Shown here piece by piece: positions 9,929 to 19,353 of a DNA stretch of 43,826 nucleotides; within the stretch, counting starts at the first letter, position 1, and every line of letters starts with the position of its first letter. Source of the stretch: Candidatus Azophilus lithoversatilis. GTDB taxonomy: Bacteria > Pseudomonadota > Gammaproteobacteria > Pseudomonadales > Azotimanducaceae. The notes beneath the pieces were generated by a model. The model did no database searches and was not told where the DNA came from. It saw nothing but the letters and a program-made list of their open reading frames with translations. The position numbers and the translations under genes are program-made. The stretch is from the NCBI GenBank assembly GCA_028278675.1, contig JAQAJJ010000012.1, positions 13,217 to 57,042 of the forward strand, read 5' to 3'.

Positions 9929-11028
9929 CGGCGAGCTGGCTTGGCGCTCTGCGCCAAGGCCGCGGCGGCAATCGCGGCGAAGAGGACGTGGGTGGGCCAT
10001 AGGCCGGCGATGGTGGGCAGGTAGCCAGATAGCAGTGCATTCTGGTTGGCCAGCAGAATCAGATAGTAGGCCACCAGCGCCGCCATGCCGGGCAGCACCT
10101 TACCGAATCGGCCTTGGCGGGGTTTGACCGGCGCTAGACCTAAGGCGATGAGAACGCTTATGAGCGTGAACGTGGGCAGAGCGATGCGCCAGTGCAATTC
10201 CGCCGCCGCTGCGGGGTCGGATCGATTATTCCACAAGGTAGCCGAGGGCAGGGCTTCGGGCTTCACTCGCCTCGAAGCCGCTGCGTCCGTGTCGATCTTC
10301 TGGCTCAATGTGGAGAACTCGATCACTTGGTGCCGATGGGTGACGCCTTCGGTGCGCTGACTTGTGGCACGGGTATGCGCCCGGCTGTGCCTGGTGCCGT
10401 CTGCGAGCACGAGGAATTGGCTGCCCGTGCGCTCATCAACGTAGCGCGAGGCCTGATCGGCCCAGATCGTGACCAGCGGGTCGCGCTTGCCGTACTCGAA
10501 GATGAAAACGCCCTTGAGTGTTTGACCGTCATCGCTGACGCTTTCGGCGTAGAGCGTCCGCTGGCCGCGGCCGAAGGCGTTAAAGGTGCCGGCGCTCAAG
10601 CGGTCGAAACTCGCTTCGGCACGCTGCTTGATGAGAAAACGGTCCAAGGTGGCGTTGCGGTCGGGCGTCGCCCATAGCGAAAGGGCGCCGATTCCGGAAG
10701 CCAGCAGCGTTGCGAACGGGAGGACCCAAGCCAGCAGCCGCGCAGTTCCCGCGCCGCTGCTGCGCAGAACTGCCATTTCCTGCTCCGAGTGCAGCCTGCC
10801 GACGGTTAGCAGCACGGCGATGTAGAAGGCAAACGGGGCGATGAGTTGCACGAAACCGGGCAGGCGCAACGCCATGATGGTCATCAAGTCAGCTGCGGCG
10901 AACTTGCCGCCGGCGGCGTCCTGCAGGTAGCCGATGAAGCGCCCGCCGACCGCCACGGCAAACAGCACCAAGAGGGTGGCCACAAAAACGGCAAGCAATT
11001 CGCGGTTGATGTATCTGGCAGCAATCAT
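9925..11028 (-). CDS. lptF: LPS export ABC transporter permease LptF
   Basis: Partner permease of LptG in LPS export, 367 residues, normal for the family. The layout is membrane helices at about 12-35, 52-75 and 100-122, a periplasmic jellyroll domain at about 130-260, then three C-terminal helices at about 280-360. It starts with ATG at 11028, only 55 bases from the divergent Anbu gene at 11084, so both promoters must lie close together. In most Gammaproteobacteria lptF is divergent from pepA; here the divergent partner is a proteasome-like gene. Confidence 0.95.
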   Translation of the reverse strand: MIAARYINRELLAVFVATLLVLFAVAVGGRFIGYLQDAAGGKFAAADLMTIMALRLPGFVQLIAPFAFYIAVLLTVGRLHSEQEMAVLRSSGAGTARLLAWVLPFATLLASGIGALSLWATPDRNATLDRFLIKQRAEASFDRLSAGTFNAFGRGQRTLYAESVSDDGQTLKGVFIFEYGKRDPLVTIWADQASRYVDERTGSQFLVLADGTRHSRAHTRATSQRTEGVTHRHQVIEFSTLSQKIDTDAAASRRVKPEALPSATLWNNRSDPAAAAELHWRIALPTFTLISVLIALGLAPVKPRQGRFGKVLPGMAALVAYYLILLANQNALLSGYLPTIAGLWPTHVLFAAIAAAALAQSAKPARR

Positions 11029-11083
11029 GGAGGATGATTATGGCTGAGTTGACTCCCAAGCGGCGAGCGCGTATATCAAGGCC

Positions 11084-11851
11084 ATGACTTACTGCGTGGC
11101 CGTCGCCGTCGACAAGGGCCTAGTATTCGCATCGGATTCGCGCACCAACGCCGGTGTGGACCAGATCAGCACCTACAGCAAGATGCATCGGTTCCATCTG
11201 GACCGAGACCGCTCTTTCGTCGTTCTGAGTGCTGGCAATTTGGCCACCACACAAGGGGTGGTCGCGGAAATCGAGCGGGACATCGATAAATCGGCGCGTC
11301 AGGGCCTAAACCAAGTCGATAACCTTGACCGGGCGGCTGAGTACATCGGCGTCCTGTCGGTCGCCGAGCAGAACAAGCATCAGCAGTCCCGCCAGGACAA
11401 GGATTTCGTGCCGGAAGCCTCCTTCATACTCGGTGGCCAGATCGGCGAGGAAGCGCCCGGCATCGTCCACATCTATCCTGAAGGCAATTTCGTTCGCGCC
11501 ACTGCGGCGACACCCTATCTGCAGATCGGCGAAGTCAAGTACGGACGGCCTATCCTGGACCGTATCATTGAGCGGACCATCCCGTTGGAGGCGGCGCTGA
11601 TGTGCGCCTTGGTTTCCATGGATTCGACGATGCGCAGCAGCGCCGCGGTCGGCCCGCCCATCGAGTACCTCATCCAGCCGGCCGGCATTTTCGGCCCAGG
11701 ACTCTACAATTGCCTGGCTGAGGACGATGACTACCTAGTTGAATTGAGGCGGTCCTGGGCGAGGAACGTGCGCGCCGCCTTTGACGCCCTGCCTGAGGCG
11801 CCGGCCATTGGCGAAGTTCGGGCCACCGTCACCCGTCTCGGCGCTTCCTAG
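11084..11851 (+). CDS. Anbu-type proteasome-like peptidase (HslV/20S beta relative)
   Basis: A 255-residue protein of the Ntn-hydrolase superfamily. The second residue is Thr (MTYCVAV), which would become the N-terminal nucleophile after Met removal. The diagnostic block GLVFASDSRTNAGVDQISTY is the Anbu/proteasome beta signature, with the conserved Asp and Ser at the expected place and a Lys (SKMHRF) following. Anbu is thought to form an open helical or ring assembly; its natural substrates are unclear. In many genomes it lies with an alpha-E, transglutaminase and ATP-grasp set, none of which is adjacent here (the transglutaminase-like gene at 2401 is 8 kb away). It is followed by holC after 25 bases. 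Confidence 0.85.
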   Translation: MTYCVAVAVDKGLVFASDSRTNAGVDQISTYSKMHRFHLDRDRSFVVLSAGNLATTQGVVAEIERDIDKSARQGLNQVDNLDRAAEYIGVLSVAEQNKHQQSRQDKDFVPEASFILGGQIGEEAPGIVHIYPEGNFVRATAATPYLQIGEVKYGRPILDRIIERTIPLEAALMCALVSMDSTMRSSAAVGPPIEYLIQPAGIFGPGLYNCLAEDDDYLVELRRSWARNVRAAFDALPEAPAIGEVRATVTRLGAS

Positions 11852-11876
11852 CTTTTCAACTGGTGGCCATAAGCTC

Positions 11877-12329
11877 TTGACGCGCCTTGACTTCTATATT
11901 CTGCAGGATGTGGAGCGCCAAGCCATGCTGCGCTTCGCCTGCCGGTTGGCCGCCAAGGCCGCGGGCGTCGGCAAGCCGATTTACGTCCATGCGCACAGCG
12001 GCGCTGAAGCGGAGGAGTTTGACGAGTTGCTCTGGTGCTACCCGCCAAACCGGATGATTCCCCACGGCCTGGCTGGCCAGCCGGCCGCTGAAGGCGCGCC
12101 GGTGGTGGTGGGCAGCGCCCCGGAACTGCGCCTGGACGCGGGTCGGGCCGCCCAGGGTCTGCTGATCAACCTGTCCGATGAGGCACCTGCTTTCATCGAT
12201 CGCTTCGAGCGGGCGGCGGAGATCATTGTTGGCGAGAACCGAAAGTCCGGACGCGCTCGCTACCGTCTCTACCGGGACCGTGGCTACGCCCTGTCCACCC
12301 ACGAGTTGGACGATTGGGAGGGGGCGTGA
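11877..12329 (+). CDS. holC: DNA polymerase III chi subunit
   Basis: The chi subunit links the clamp loader of DNA polymerase III, through psi, to single-stranded DNA-binding protein. The product is 150 residues, against 147 in E. coli. Family features include RLDFYIL at the N-terminus, FACRLAAKA, the YVHAHSG strand and DELLWCYPPNRMIPHGL. The start is TTG at 11877, because family similarity begins at the next codons (TRLDFYIL) and no ATG or GTG is in frame nearby. Its end carries GGGAGGGGGCG, the ribosome site for valS, 3 bases away. The holC-valS pairing is conserved in Gammaproteobacteria. Confidence 0.9.
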   Translation: MTRLDFYILQDVERQAMLRFACRLAAKAAGVGKPIYVHAHSGAEAEEFDELLWCYPPNRMIPHGLAGQPAAEGAPVVVGSAPELRLDAGRAAQGLLINLSDEAPAFIDRFERAAEIIVGENRKSGRARYRLYRDRGYALSTHELDDWEGA

Positions 12330-12332
12330 GCG

Positions 12333-15101
12333 ATGCAGGCTAGCTTCGATCCCCACGCCATCGAGTCGGCCATCTACCGGGCGTGGGAGGCGGCGGGCCA
12401 CTTCGCGCCCAAGGAGTCAGGGGAGGGTTACTGCATCGTCATTCCGCCGCCCAATGTCACCGGCAGCCTGCACATGGGCCACGCCTTCCAGCACACGCTG
12501 ATGGACGCGCTGATTCGCTACCAGCGGATGAGGGGCCGCGCCGCCCTCTGGCAGATGGGCACCGACCATGCAGGCATCTCCACCCAGATGCTGGTGGAGC
12601 GGCAACTGAACGCCGAAGGCAAGACCCGCCATGAACTAGGCCGCGACCGGTTTGTCGAGCGCGTGTGGCAGTGGAAGGGCGAGTCCGGCGGCAAAATCGC
12701 CCAGCAGTTGCGGCGCATGGGCTCCTCCCTCGACTGGTCGCGGGAGCGCTTCACGTTGGACGCCGGGTTCTCCCGTGCCGTCGTCGAGGTCTTTGTTCGG
12801 CTGCACGAGGAGGGCCTGATCTATCGCGGCCAGCGGTTGGTGAACTGGGATCCCGCGCTGGGCACCGCCATCTCCGATTTGGAGGTGATCAACACGGAGG
12901 AGCAGGGCAGCCTGTGGCACTTCCGCTATCCGCTGTGCGGTGACGTGCGAACCGCCGATGGCAAGGGCCATTTGGTGGTGGCGACCACCCGCCCGGAGAC
13001 CCTGCTCGGCGACACCGCGGTGGCGGTGCATCCGCGCGATGAGCGTTTCCGCGCCCTGATTGGCCAAAGGGCGCGCCTGCCGTTGGTGGATCGGGAGTTG
13101 CCGATCATCGCTGACGACGCCGTGGACCCTGCCTTTGGCTCCGGCTGCGTCAAGATCACCCCCGCCCACGACTTCAACGACTACGAAGTGGGTTTGCGGC
13201 ACAACTTGGCGATGGTCAACGTGCTGACCGCCGAGGCAGCCATCAACGACAACGCCCCCGCCGCCTACCGGGGCTTGGACCGCTTCGTGGCGCGGCAGCG
13301 CATCGTCGCCGATCTGGATGCCTTGGGCCTGTTGGAGCGAGTGCAGGAGCACAGCCTCATGGCGCCTCGAGGCGATCGCTCGGAGGCGATCATTGAACCC
13401 CGGCTCACCAATCAGTGGTTCGTACGCATCGCTCCGCTGGCGGAACCAGCCATCAAGGCGGTGGAGGAAGGCCGGGTCGAATTCGTGCCCAAGCATTATG
13501 AAAAAACCTATTTCGCTTGGATGCGCGACATCAAGGACTGGTGCATCAGCCGGCAGCAGTGGTGGGGCCACCGCATCCCAGCCTGGTACGGTCCGGATGG
13601 CGCCATCCATGTGGGCCAGGATGAATTCGACGCCCGCCGCCGGGCCGGCTTGGCGGCGGACGTACCGCTCAGGCAGGAGGAGGACGTGCTGGAAACTTGG
13701 TTCTCCTCCGCATTGTGGAGTTTCGCCACCTTGGGCTGGCCGGAGCCAACCAAACCGCTAGAGCGTTTCCACCCGACTGATGTGCTGGTGACCGGCCACG
13801 ACATCATCTTCTTCTGGGTGGCCCGCATGATCATGATGGCGCTCAAGTTCACGGGTGAAGTGCCTTTCCGGCAGGTTTACGTCACTGGCTTGGTGCGCGA
13901 TGCGGAAGGCCGGAAGATGTCCAAAACCAAGGGCAACGGATTGGACCCCTTGGACCTCATCGATGGCATCGGCTTGGAGGAGCTGGTGGCCAAGCGCACT
14001 GGCAACCTTACCCAGCCGCACTTGGCGCCCGGCATCGAGAAGGCCACACGGCGGGACTATCCCCACGGCATCCCGTCCTATGGCACTGATGCCCTGCGCT
14101 TCACTTGCTGCGCCTTGGCGTCCACGGGCCGCGTCGTGCGCTTCGATCCCGGTCGCACCGAGGGCTACCGCAATTTCTGCAACAAGCTCTGGAACGCGGC
14201 TCGTTTCGTGTTGATGAACACACAAGGCAGGGATCTCTCGGCAGCCGCGGAACCCGGCTTGCCTGATCGGTGGATACGCGCCCGTGCCCGGCAGATGGTC
14301 GATGCCGCCACCGAGGCGCTGGATACCTACCGATTCGACCTCTATGCGGGCGCGATCCATGAGTTCGCGTGGCGAGAATACTGCGACTGGTATCTGGAAC
14401 TGGCCAAACCGCTGCTCTGGGACGAGGGCGCGGTTCCAGCTCGTCAGGCGGCCGTCCGCCGCACCTTGCTGGAAGTGCTGGAGCTGCTGCTGCGCGCCGC
14501 CCATCCCGTGATGCCGTTCATCACCGAGGCGATTTGGCGCGAGGTCGCCCCGCTGCTGGACATCGAAGGCGACACCATCATGCTGCGCCCGTTCCCGGAG
14601 GTCGATGACCTGTCCGCAGACGCGGAGGCCGACGCCGCCATCGACTGGCTCAAGGGGGTGGTCGTCGCCTTGCGCAACATCCGCGGCGAGGCTGGCATCA
14701 AGCCCAGCCAAACCTTGCGGGTGCTGCTTCAAGGCGGTGATGCCCGGGACCGGGAACTGGCGGCGCTGTCCGGCCCGCTGGTGCAGCGCTTGGCCAAGGT
14801 CGAATCCATCGAATGGCTGGCCGATGGTGATGCCGTGCCCGCCAATGCGCTGGGCCTGGTGGGCGATCTGCGCATCATGGTGCCTTTGGCCGGCTTGATC
14901 GATCTGGAGGTCGAGCGCACTCGGCTGCAAAAGGCCATCGACCGCAAGCGAACGGAGCTCAACCGCCTGCAAACCAAGCTCGCCAACGAAAAATTCGTCA
15001 CCAACGCGCCGCCGCAAGTGGTCGAGAAGGAACGCGCCAAAGCCGCCGATGCCGAAACCCGGCTGCTGGCCTTGGAGATCCAGTCCGCCTCCTTGGGCTG
15101 A
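12333..15101 (+). CDS. valS: Valyl-tRNA synthetase
   Basis: Charges tRNA-Val in the cytoplasm; class I synthetase with an editing (CP1) domain. The product has 922 residues, in the normal range of 900-950. The HIGH motif is HMGH at 47-50 and the KMSKS motif is KMSKT at 528-532. The editing domain follows the first Rossmann half ([17 protein letters not shown] is visible). The last 60 residues form the typical C-terminal coiled coil rich in Arg, Lys and Glu. The strong ribosome site lies within the end of holC. Confidence 0.97.
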   Translation: MQASFDPHAIESAIYRAWEAAGHFAPKESGEGYCIVIPPPNVTGSLHMGHAFQHTLMDALIRYQRMRGRAALWQMGTDHAGISTQMLVERQLNAEGKTRHELGRDRFVERVWQWKGESGGKIAQQLRRMGSSLDWSRERFTLDAGFSRAVVEVFVRLHEEGLIYRGQRLVNWDPALGTAISDLEVINTEEQGSLWHFRYPLCGDVRTADGKGHLVVATTRPETLLGDTAVAVHPRDERFRALIGQRARLPLVDRELPIIADDAVDPAFGSGCVKITPAHDFNDYEVGLRHNLAMVNVLTAEAAINDNAPAAYRGLDRFVARQRIVADLDALGLLERVQEHSLMAPRGDRSEAIIEPRLTNQWFVRIAPLAEPAIKAVEEGRVEFVPKHYEKTYFAWMRDIKDWCISRQQWWGHRIPAWYGPDGAIHVGQDEFDARRRAGLAADVPLRQEEDVLETWFSSALWSFATLGWPEPTKPLERFHPTDVLVTGHDIIFFWVARMIMMALKFTGEVPFRQVYVTGLVRDAEGRKMSKTKGNGLDPLDLIDGIGLEELVAKRTGNLTQPHLAPGIEKATRRDYPHGIPSYGTDALRFTCCALASTGRVVRFDPGRTEGYRNFCNKLWNAARFVLMNTQGRDLSAAAEPGLPDRWIRARARQMVDAATEALDTYRFDLYAGAIHEFAWREYCDWYLELAKPLLWDEGAVPARQAAVRRTLLEVLELLLRAAHPVMPFITEAIWREVAPLLDIEGDTIMLRPFPEVDDLSADAEADAAIDWLKGVVVALRNIRGEAGIKPSQTLRVLLQGGDARDRELAALSGPLVQRLAKVESIEWLADGDAVPANALGLVGDLRIMVPLAGLIDLEVERTRLQKAIDRKRTELNRLQTKLANEKFVTNAPPQVVEKERAKAADAETRLLALEIQSASLG

Positions 15102-15176
15102 CTGTAAAGGGAATCTGTGGGAGGGAGAGGCTTATGGAATTCGCAGCTCCCGGCCTGCCGACAATCAGGGTGACGT

Positions 15177-15325
15177 ATGGCAATTCAACGCTATGCGGTC
15201 AATCAGCATCCCATCCAGACACTGCACACTTGGATCGAGTCGAACGAGATTGCGATTCCGGAAATCCGGCGCCCTTGGTGCGGAACGCGGCTAAGGTGCG
15301 CGACCTCATCGACTCGCTTGGTTGA
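15177..15325 (+). pseudogene. N-terminal fragment of a DUF262 (GmrSD-like) protein, frameshifted
   Basis: From the ATG at 15177 (GGGTGA upstream) the frame reads [20 protein letters not shown] and then [12 protein letters not shown], the start of DUF262 domain proteins, which normally continue [16 protein letters not shown]. Here that continuation ([13 protein letters not shown]) is found in the next reading frame, so a single-base indel lies near 15275-15285. The gene is then cut at 15323, where the opposite-strand AlbA_2 fragment begins. DUF262 proteins include the GmrSD modification-dependent nucleases, so this was probably a defence gene. Confidence 0.6.
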
Positions 15326-15730
15326 CCCGATGCGCAAGTAGTGGCGGCCGCCCGAAGTCCGGTGAACGTAAATGCCTCTGGGCACTTCCACCAGCATGAT
15401 CGTTTGCCCGCTTCCAGCGGAGTCCTCAAGGGCTTGCCGACGGATGTTCGGACGGATGGGCGGCTCGCAGTTCTGCGCGGCGATGTTGGCGATCCATGCC
15501 TCAACCCCGTCTTGCCGGTCTCGGGGGATGCCCTTGACGCTGCCGTCATCGCCAACGCCCAGAAAGACCGCCCCGCCGGCCGCATTGGCGAAGGCCACCA
15601 TTTCCCCAGCCATTGACCCCGCCGCCGGATCGATCACGCCGTGCCGTCCGAACCTCAGCGTCTTGAATTCGGAAACGCCATCCTCACCGGCGCGCAGTTG
15701 ATCGAGGATTTGGTCTTGGGATTCAAACAT
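15203..15730 (-). pseudogene. Schlafen AlbA_2 domain protein, truncated at the 3' end
   Basis: The 175-codon frame opens with ATG at 15730. Residues about 17-118 match the AlbA_2 (formerly AAA_4) domain: SEFKTLRFGRHG, then MVAFANAAGGAVFLGVGDDG, then [12 protein letters not shown]. Intact homologues continue for a helical region or a much longer regulator. Here the sequence after STKR is simply the reverse strand of the DUF262 fragment, so the gene was cut at about 15320. Such proteins bind nucleic acid and often act as regulators or defence components; this copy is probably dead. Confidence 0.6.
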
Positions 15731-15896
15731 CGTCGAGGCTCACCGGAGCGGATGTTGTAGGGCAATGTCACTGGCATGGGGCGCCGGAAAGTTCGGCCTG
15801 CCCGGCCTGCTGCCGCTCTGGCGTATCGACAGACCGGGCGATTGACGGCACACTGTCGTTCCACAAGCACGGCAACCAAAGTAAGGGGAAACCGCA

Positions 15897-16310
15897 ATGG
15901 CGGAGCAATCAACAACTAATCCGTTCGGCTTGCCGGGGTTCGACCTTGGCGAGATGATGCAGCGGCTGCAGCCGCCCGGCGTTGATCTTGGCACGGTCAT
16001 GGAGCGGGGAGCCGAAGACATAGAAGCGTTGCGCCAAGCCAACCAGACGATGGTGGACGGCTTCACGGCGCTGGCGCAGAAACAGGGCGAGATCTTTCAG
16101 CGCACCCTGGAGGCGTGGCGCGATGCCGCTGCCGAAGGGCGCATGGCCTCGCCGCAAGAGGGGTTTGAAACGGCGCTGAGCAACATGCGCGAGCTGGCCG
16201 AGATTGCGGCGCAGTCGCAAGCCCGGGCGGCGGAGATCATTCGCGAGCGCATGGAGGCGAATCTGGCCGACTTGTTCAATCCGCCGGGCGGCGGCAAGGC
16301 CGACGACTAA
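15897..16310 (+). CDS. Phasin family protein
   Basis: A 137-residue, mostly helical protein of the phasin family, which coats polyhydroxyalkanoate granules. It shows the typical amphipathic helix region (about residues 30-125: EDIEALRQANQTMVDGFTAL and EIAAQSQARAAEIIRERME). A good ribosome site (AAGGGGAAA) precedes the ATG. No PHA synthase gene is in the window, so granule association is inferred. It lies just before repeat C, whose left edge includes the TAA stop, and upstream of two lipid acyltransferases, suggesting a storage-related cluster. Confidence 0.75.
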   Translation: MAEQSTTNPFGLPGFDLGEMMQRLQPPGVDLGTVMERGAEDIEALRQANQTMVDGFTALAQKQGEIFQRTLEAWRDAAAEGRMASPQEGFETALSNMRELAEIAAQSQARAAEIIRERMEANLADLFNPPGGGKADD

Positions 16311-16399
16311 CGAGACGATGCCTCAGACTGACTAACAGGCGGTCGCCGCACGCAAAAGTGACTAATGTGACAACCTCATCCCGCGATCCAGAAATCTAG
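16307..16399. repeat. Dispersed repeat C, copy 1
   Basis: A 93-bp stretch running from CTAACGAG to ATCTAG that aligns over its whole length with 21705-21798, with about 25 differences. Shared blocks include CGATGCCTCAGA, GGTCGCCG, CGCAAAAGT and CCCGCGATC. It overlaps the phasin stop codon and ends 8 bases before the GTG of the first WS/DGAT. It carries no coding sense. It may be the end of an insertion sequence or a miniature element; I cannot assign it. Confidence 0.65.
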
Positions 16400-16407
16400 G
16401 CCGGACC

Positions 16408-17820
16408 GTGGAGCAGCTTGGCGGCCAGGACGCCTCCTTTCTTTACTTCGAGACCCCCACCACCCACATGCACATCGGGTCGGTGGCCCTCTACGATCAA
16501 TCGAGCGCGCCGCGCGGGCGGGTGCGTTTTCGCGACCTCGTTGACAACGTGCGCAAGCGCTTGCACTTGGCGAAGTGCTTGCGCCGCCGGGTGGTGGAAG
16601 TGCCTCTGCAGCTCGACCATCCCTATTGGCTGGAGGATCGGCACTTCGACCTCGAATACCATGTGCGCCACATCGCCCTGCCGCCGCCGGGAGACTGGCG
16701 CCAGCTGTGCCGCCAGTCGGCGCGCCTGCACTCCTTTCCCTTGGATCGCGCCCATCCGCTTTGGGAGATGACCGTCATCAGCGGCCTCAAGCACATCGCC
16801 GGGGTGCCGGAGGGGGCCTTCGCCGTGCTGCTGAAGGTGCACCACGCCGCCATCGACGGCGTCTCAGGCGCTGCTCTGACCGAAGTGATTCACGACGAGT
16901 CGCCAAAAGCCGTCCGGGTGCCCCTGCCGGACAAAATATGGGTGGGGCAGCCGGAGCCTTCGGCGCCGGAGCTGATGGCCCGCACCTTCGGCAACAACGT
17001 GCTGCAGCCGTTCCGCTTTGCGGAAGTGCTGTCGCGAACCCTCCCGGCCATGCAACGGGTGTCCGCATCCTTGCCGAGCGCTGAGCACGCGGGGCGGCTC
17101 AACGTGCCGCGCACCCGCTTCAACGCGCCGGTGACCGCTCATCGGGTCATGGACGGCCGCAGCTACACCTTGGAGGCCTTGCGCCGCATCAAGCGGGCGG
17201 TGGAGGGCGCCACCATCAACGACGCCGTGCTGACCGTGATTGGCGGCGCCCTGCGCCGTTATCTGCAAGCCCACGATGAACTGCCGGATGAAGGCCTGTC
17301 GGCCATGGCGCCGATCAATGTGCGCAGCGCCGATGAATCCGCGGCGGAGGGCAACCGGGTCGCGGCCTTGACCGCTGGCCTCGGCACTGAGATCGACGAT
17401 CCCCTGGAACGCCTCGCGGCGGTGCGCGACGGCACCCGGCAAAGCAAGGCGTTGACGGAAGCCATCGGCGCTCGCCTGATGACCGACTACTCGCGCTTCA
17501 TCCCTGCCCAGTTGGCTTCGCTGGCGGCGCGCCTCTACACCAGCTACGGCATGGCGGAGCGCGCCATGCCGGCTTTCAATTGCGTGGTCACCAATGTGCC
17601 GGGGCCGCAGAAGCCGCTCTACATGTCGGGTGCCAAGCTGCTGCGCACCTATGGCCTCGGCCCGCTGTTCGACGGCATGGGTCTGATCTTCCCGGTGTTC
17701 AGTTATGCCGGGGACATCACCATTTCGTTCACCTCCTGCCGGGAGATGCTGCCGGACCCGGAGCGGCTCGCTGACGCTCTCGATGAGTCCTTCCAGGCAC
17801 TCGACTCGGCAACCGCTTAG
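16408..17820 (+). CDS. Wax ester synthase / diacylglycerol acyltransferase (WS/DGAT), first copy
   Basis: Transfers acyl groups from acyl-CoA to fatty alcohols or diacylglycerol to make wax esters or triacylglycerol. The product is 470 residues, normal for the family. The active-site motif HHAAIDG is at 145-151, the PLW motif is HPLWEM, and the ND motif is INDAVLTV. The N-terminus (EQLGGQDASFLY) matches the canonical start, which supports GTG at 16408 although the ribosome site is weak and lies within repeat C. The second WS/DGAT follows after 12 bases, so the two are likely one operon. Confidence 0.9.
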   Translation: MEQLGGQDASFLYFETPTTHMHIGSVALYDQSSAPRGRVRFRDLVDNVRKRLHLAKCLRRRVVEVPLQLDHPYWLEDRHFDLEYHVRHIALPPPGDWRQLCRQSARLHSFPLDRAHPLWEMTVISGLKHIAGVPEGAFAVLLKVHHAAIDGVSGAALTEVIHDESPKAVRVPLPDKIWVGQPEPSAPELMARTFGNNVLQPFRFAEVLSRTLPAMQRVSASLPSAEHAGRLNVPRTRFNAPVTAHRVMDGRSYTLEALRRIKRAVEGATINDAVLTVIGGALRRYLQAHDELPDEGLSAMAPINVRSADESAAEGNRVAALTAGLGTEIDDPLERLAAVRDGTRQSKALTEAIGARLMTDYSRFIPAQLASLAARLYTSYGMAERAMPAFNCVVTNVPGPQKPLYMSGAKLLRTYGLGPLFDGMGLIFPVFSYAGDITISFTSCREMLPDPERLADALDESFQALDSATA

Positions 17821-17832
17821 CAGGAACCGACC

Positions 17833-19353
17833 ATGCTGCAGCAACTCGGCGCCCAAGATGCCTCCTTCATTTACCAGGACACGCCGGCCACGCCGATGCA
17901 TGTGGCCTCGGTCGCCATCCTGGATCCGTCCACGTCGCCCTACGGGCCGCTGACCCTGGAAGCGGTGATGGGCTTCTACGAGGAGCGCCTGCACCTGATG
18001 CCGACCGCCCGCCGGCGGCTGGTCAACGTGCCCTTCGGCTTGGACCATCCCTACTGGATCGAGGATGGGGGCTTCGATCTGGAGTACCACATTCGCGAGG
18101 TCGGCCTGCCCGCATCCCAGGATTGGCAGGCGCTCTACACGCTGGCAGCGCGCATTCTCAGCCGTCCGTTGGACCTGAGCCGCCCGCCCTGGGAGGTGTA
18201 CCTGGTCCACGGCCTGGACCGGCTGGAGGGGGTGCCGGAGGGTTGTGTCGGTTTGCTGTTCAAGACCCATCACTGCGCCATTGACGGCGCTTCGGGCTTG
18301 GAGATGGCCTTGGCCCTGGCCGACTTGGCCCCGGAGATGGCGCCCGTGCCGCCGCCGTCCGAACCTTGGTGCGCCGACCCGATGCCCCATGAAGGGGAAC
18401 TGCTGTTCCGCTCCTGGGGCAACGCGCTGCTGCGGCCGCTGCAAGTCGCGGAATTCCTCGCCAAGGCGGCCCCTGCGGCGCCGGCATTGCCCGAATCCAT
18501 GCGACAGGAGCTTCCGCAGGCCACGCCTGTGCCCAAGACCCGCTTCAACGCGCCGGTCAGCGCCCATCGCGTGGTGGGCTTTGAGCGCTTTTCCCTGGAC
18601 GCAGTGCGGGCGGTGAAGAACGAAGTCACAGGCGCTACGGTAAATGACGTGGCATTGACCCTGTGCGGCGGCGCTCTGCGGCGCTATTTGCGGGAGAAGA
18701 TCGAGCTGCCCGAGGATTCGCTGCTGGCCATGGCGCCGATCAGCGTGCGCAAGCCTTCGGCCGAGTATGGGCAGGGCAACGCAGTGTCGGCCATGTTCGT
18801 CACCATCGGCACCCACATCGAAGACCCGATGGAGCGCCTCAAACATGTGCGCGACACCACCGCGGCAGCCAAGCAGATGGCCAATGCGGTCGGTGCCGAC
18901 ACCATGCTGCGCACCAACGAATTCATGCCGGCGGCGGTGTCCAACCTCGCCCAACGCCTGACCACGGAGTTCGCCCGCGCCAACCAGGCGGCGCCGGCCT
19001 TCAATTGCTCCATCACCAATGTGCCCGGCCCCCAGGTGCCGCTCTACACCATGGGCTGCCGGACCCTGACCACCATTGGCTACGGCCCGGTCACGCACAA
19101 CATGGGACTCATCATGCCCATCAGCAGCTACTGCGGCGAATTCACGATCAGCTTCACCTCGTGCCGGGACATGATTCCCGACCCGGACTTCTTCATGGCC
19201 TGCATCCGCCACAGCTTCGAGGAAACCCGCACTGCCGCCCTGGGCCCTGACGCGCAGGACAAGGTGGCGGCCATCGCCAAGGACTACAGCCGCATGGCCG
19301 AATCCGCACTGGCGGAGGTGCGCGCCGCCCGCGCCAAGGCGTATGGGAGTTGA
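17833..19353 (+). CDS. Wax ester synthase / diacylglycerol acyltransferase (WS/DGAT), second copy
   Basis: A 506-residue paralogue of the preceding gene with the active-site motif HHCAIDG at 146-152, the RPPWEVYLVHGL equivalent of the PLW motif, and VNDVALTL as the ND motif. The start ATG gives MLQQLGAQDASFIYQDTP, canonical for the family. It has an extra C-terminal tail of about 35 residues ending in a charged helix. Its end overlaps the broken acyl-CoA ligase by 11 bases, suggesting that the ligase once supplied acyl-CoA to these transferases. Substrate range cannot be read from sequence. Confidence 0.9.
   Translation: MLQQLGAQDASFIYQDTPATPMHVASVAILDPSTSPYGPLTLEAVMGFYEERLHLMPTARRRLVNVPFGLDHPYWIEDGGFDLEYHIREVGLPASQDWQALYTLAARILSRPLDLSRPPWEVYLVHGLDRLEGVPEGCVGLLFKTHHCAIDGASGLEMALALADLAPEMAPVPPPSEPWCADPMPHEGELLFRSWGNALLRPLQVAEFLAKAAPAAPALPESMRQELPQATPVPKTRFNAPVSAHRVVGFERFSLDAVRAVKNEVTGATVNDVALTLCGGALRRYLREKIELPEDSLLAMAPISVRKPSAEYGQGNAVSAMFVTIGTHIEDPMERLKHVRDTTAAAKQMANAVGADTMLRTNEFMPAAVSNLAQRLTTEFARANQAAPAFNCSITNVPGPQVPLYTMGCRTLTTIGYGPVTHNMGLIMPISSYCGEFTISFTSCRDMIPDPDFFMACIRHSFEETRTAALGPDAQDKVAAIAKDYSRMAESALAEVRAARAKAYGS

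Noticed and set aside
13758-15017. 419-residue minus-strand frame over valS
   Set aside because: Shadow frame; valS is complete on the plus strand.
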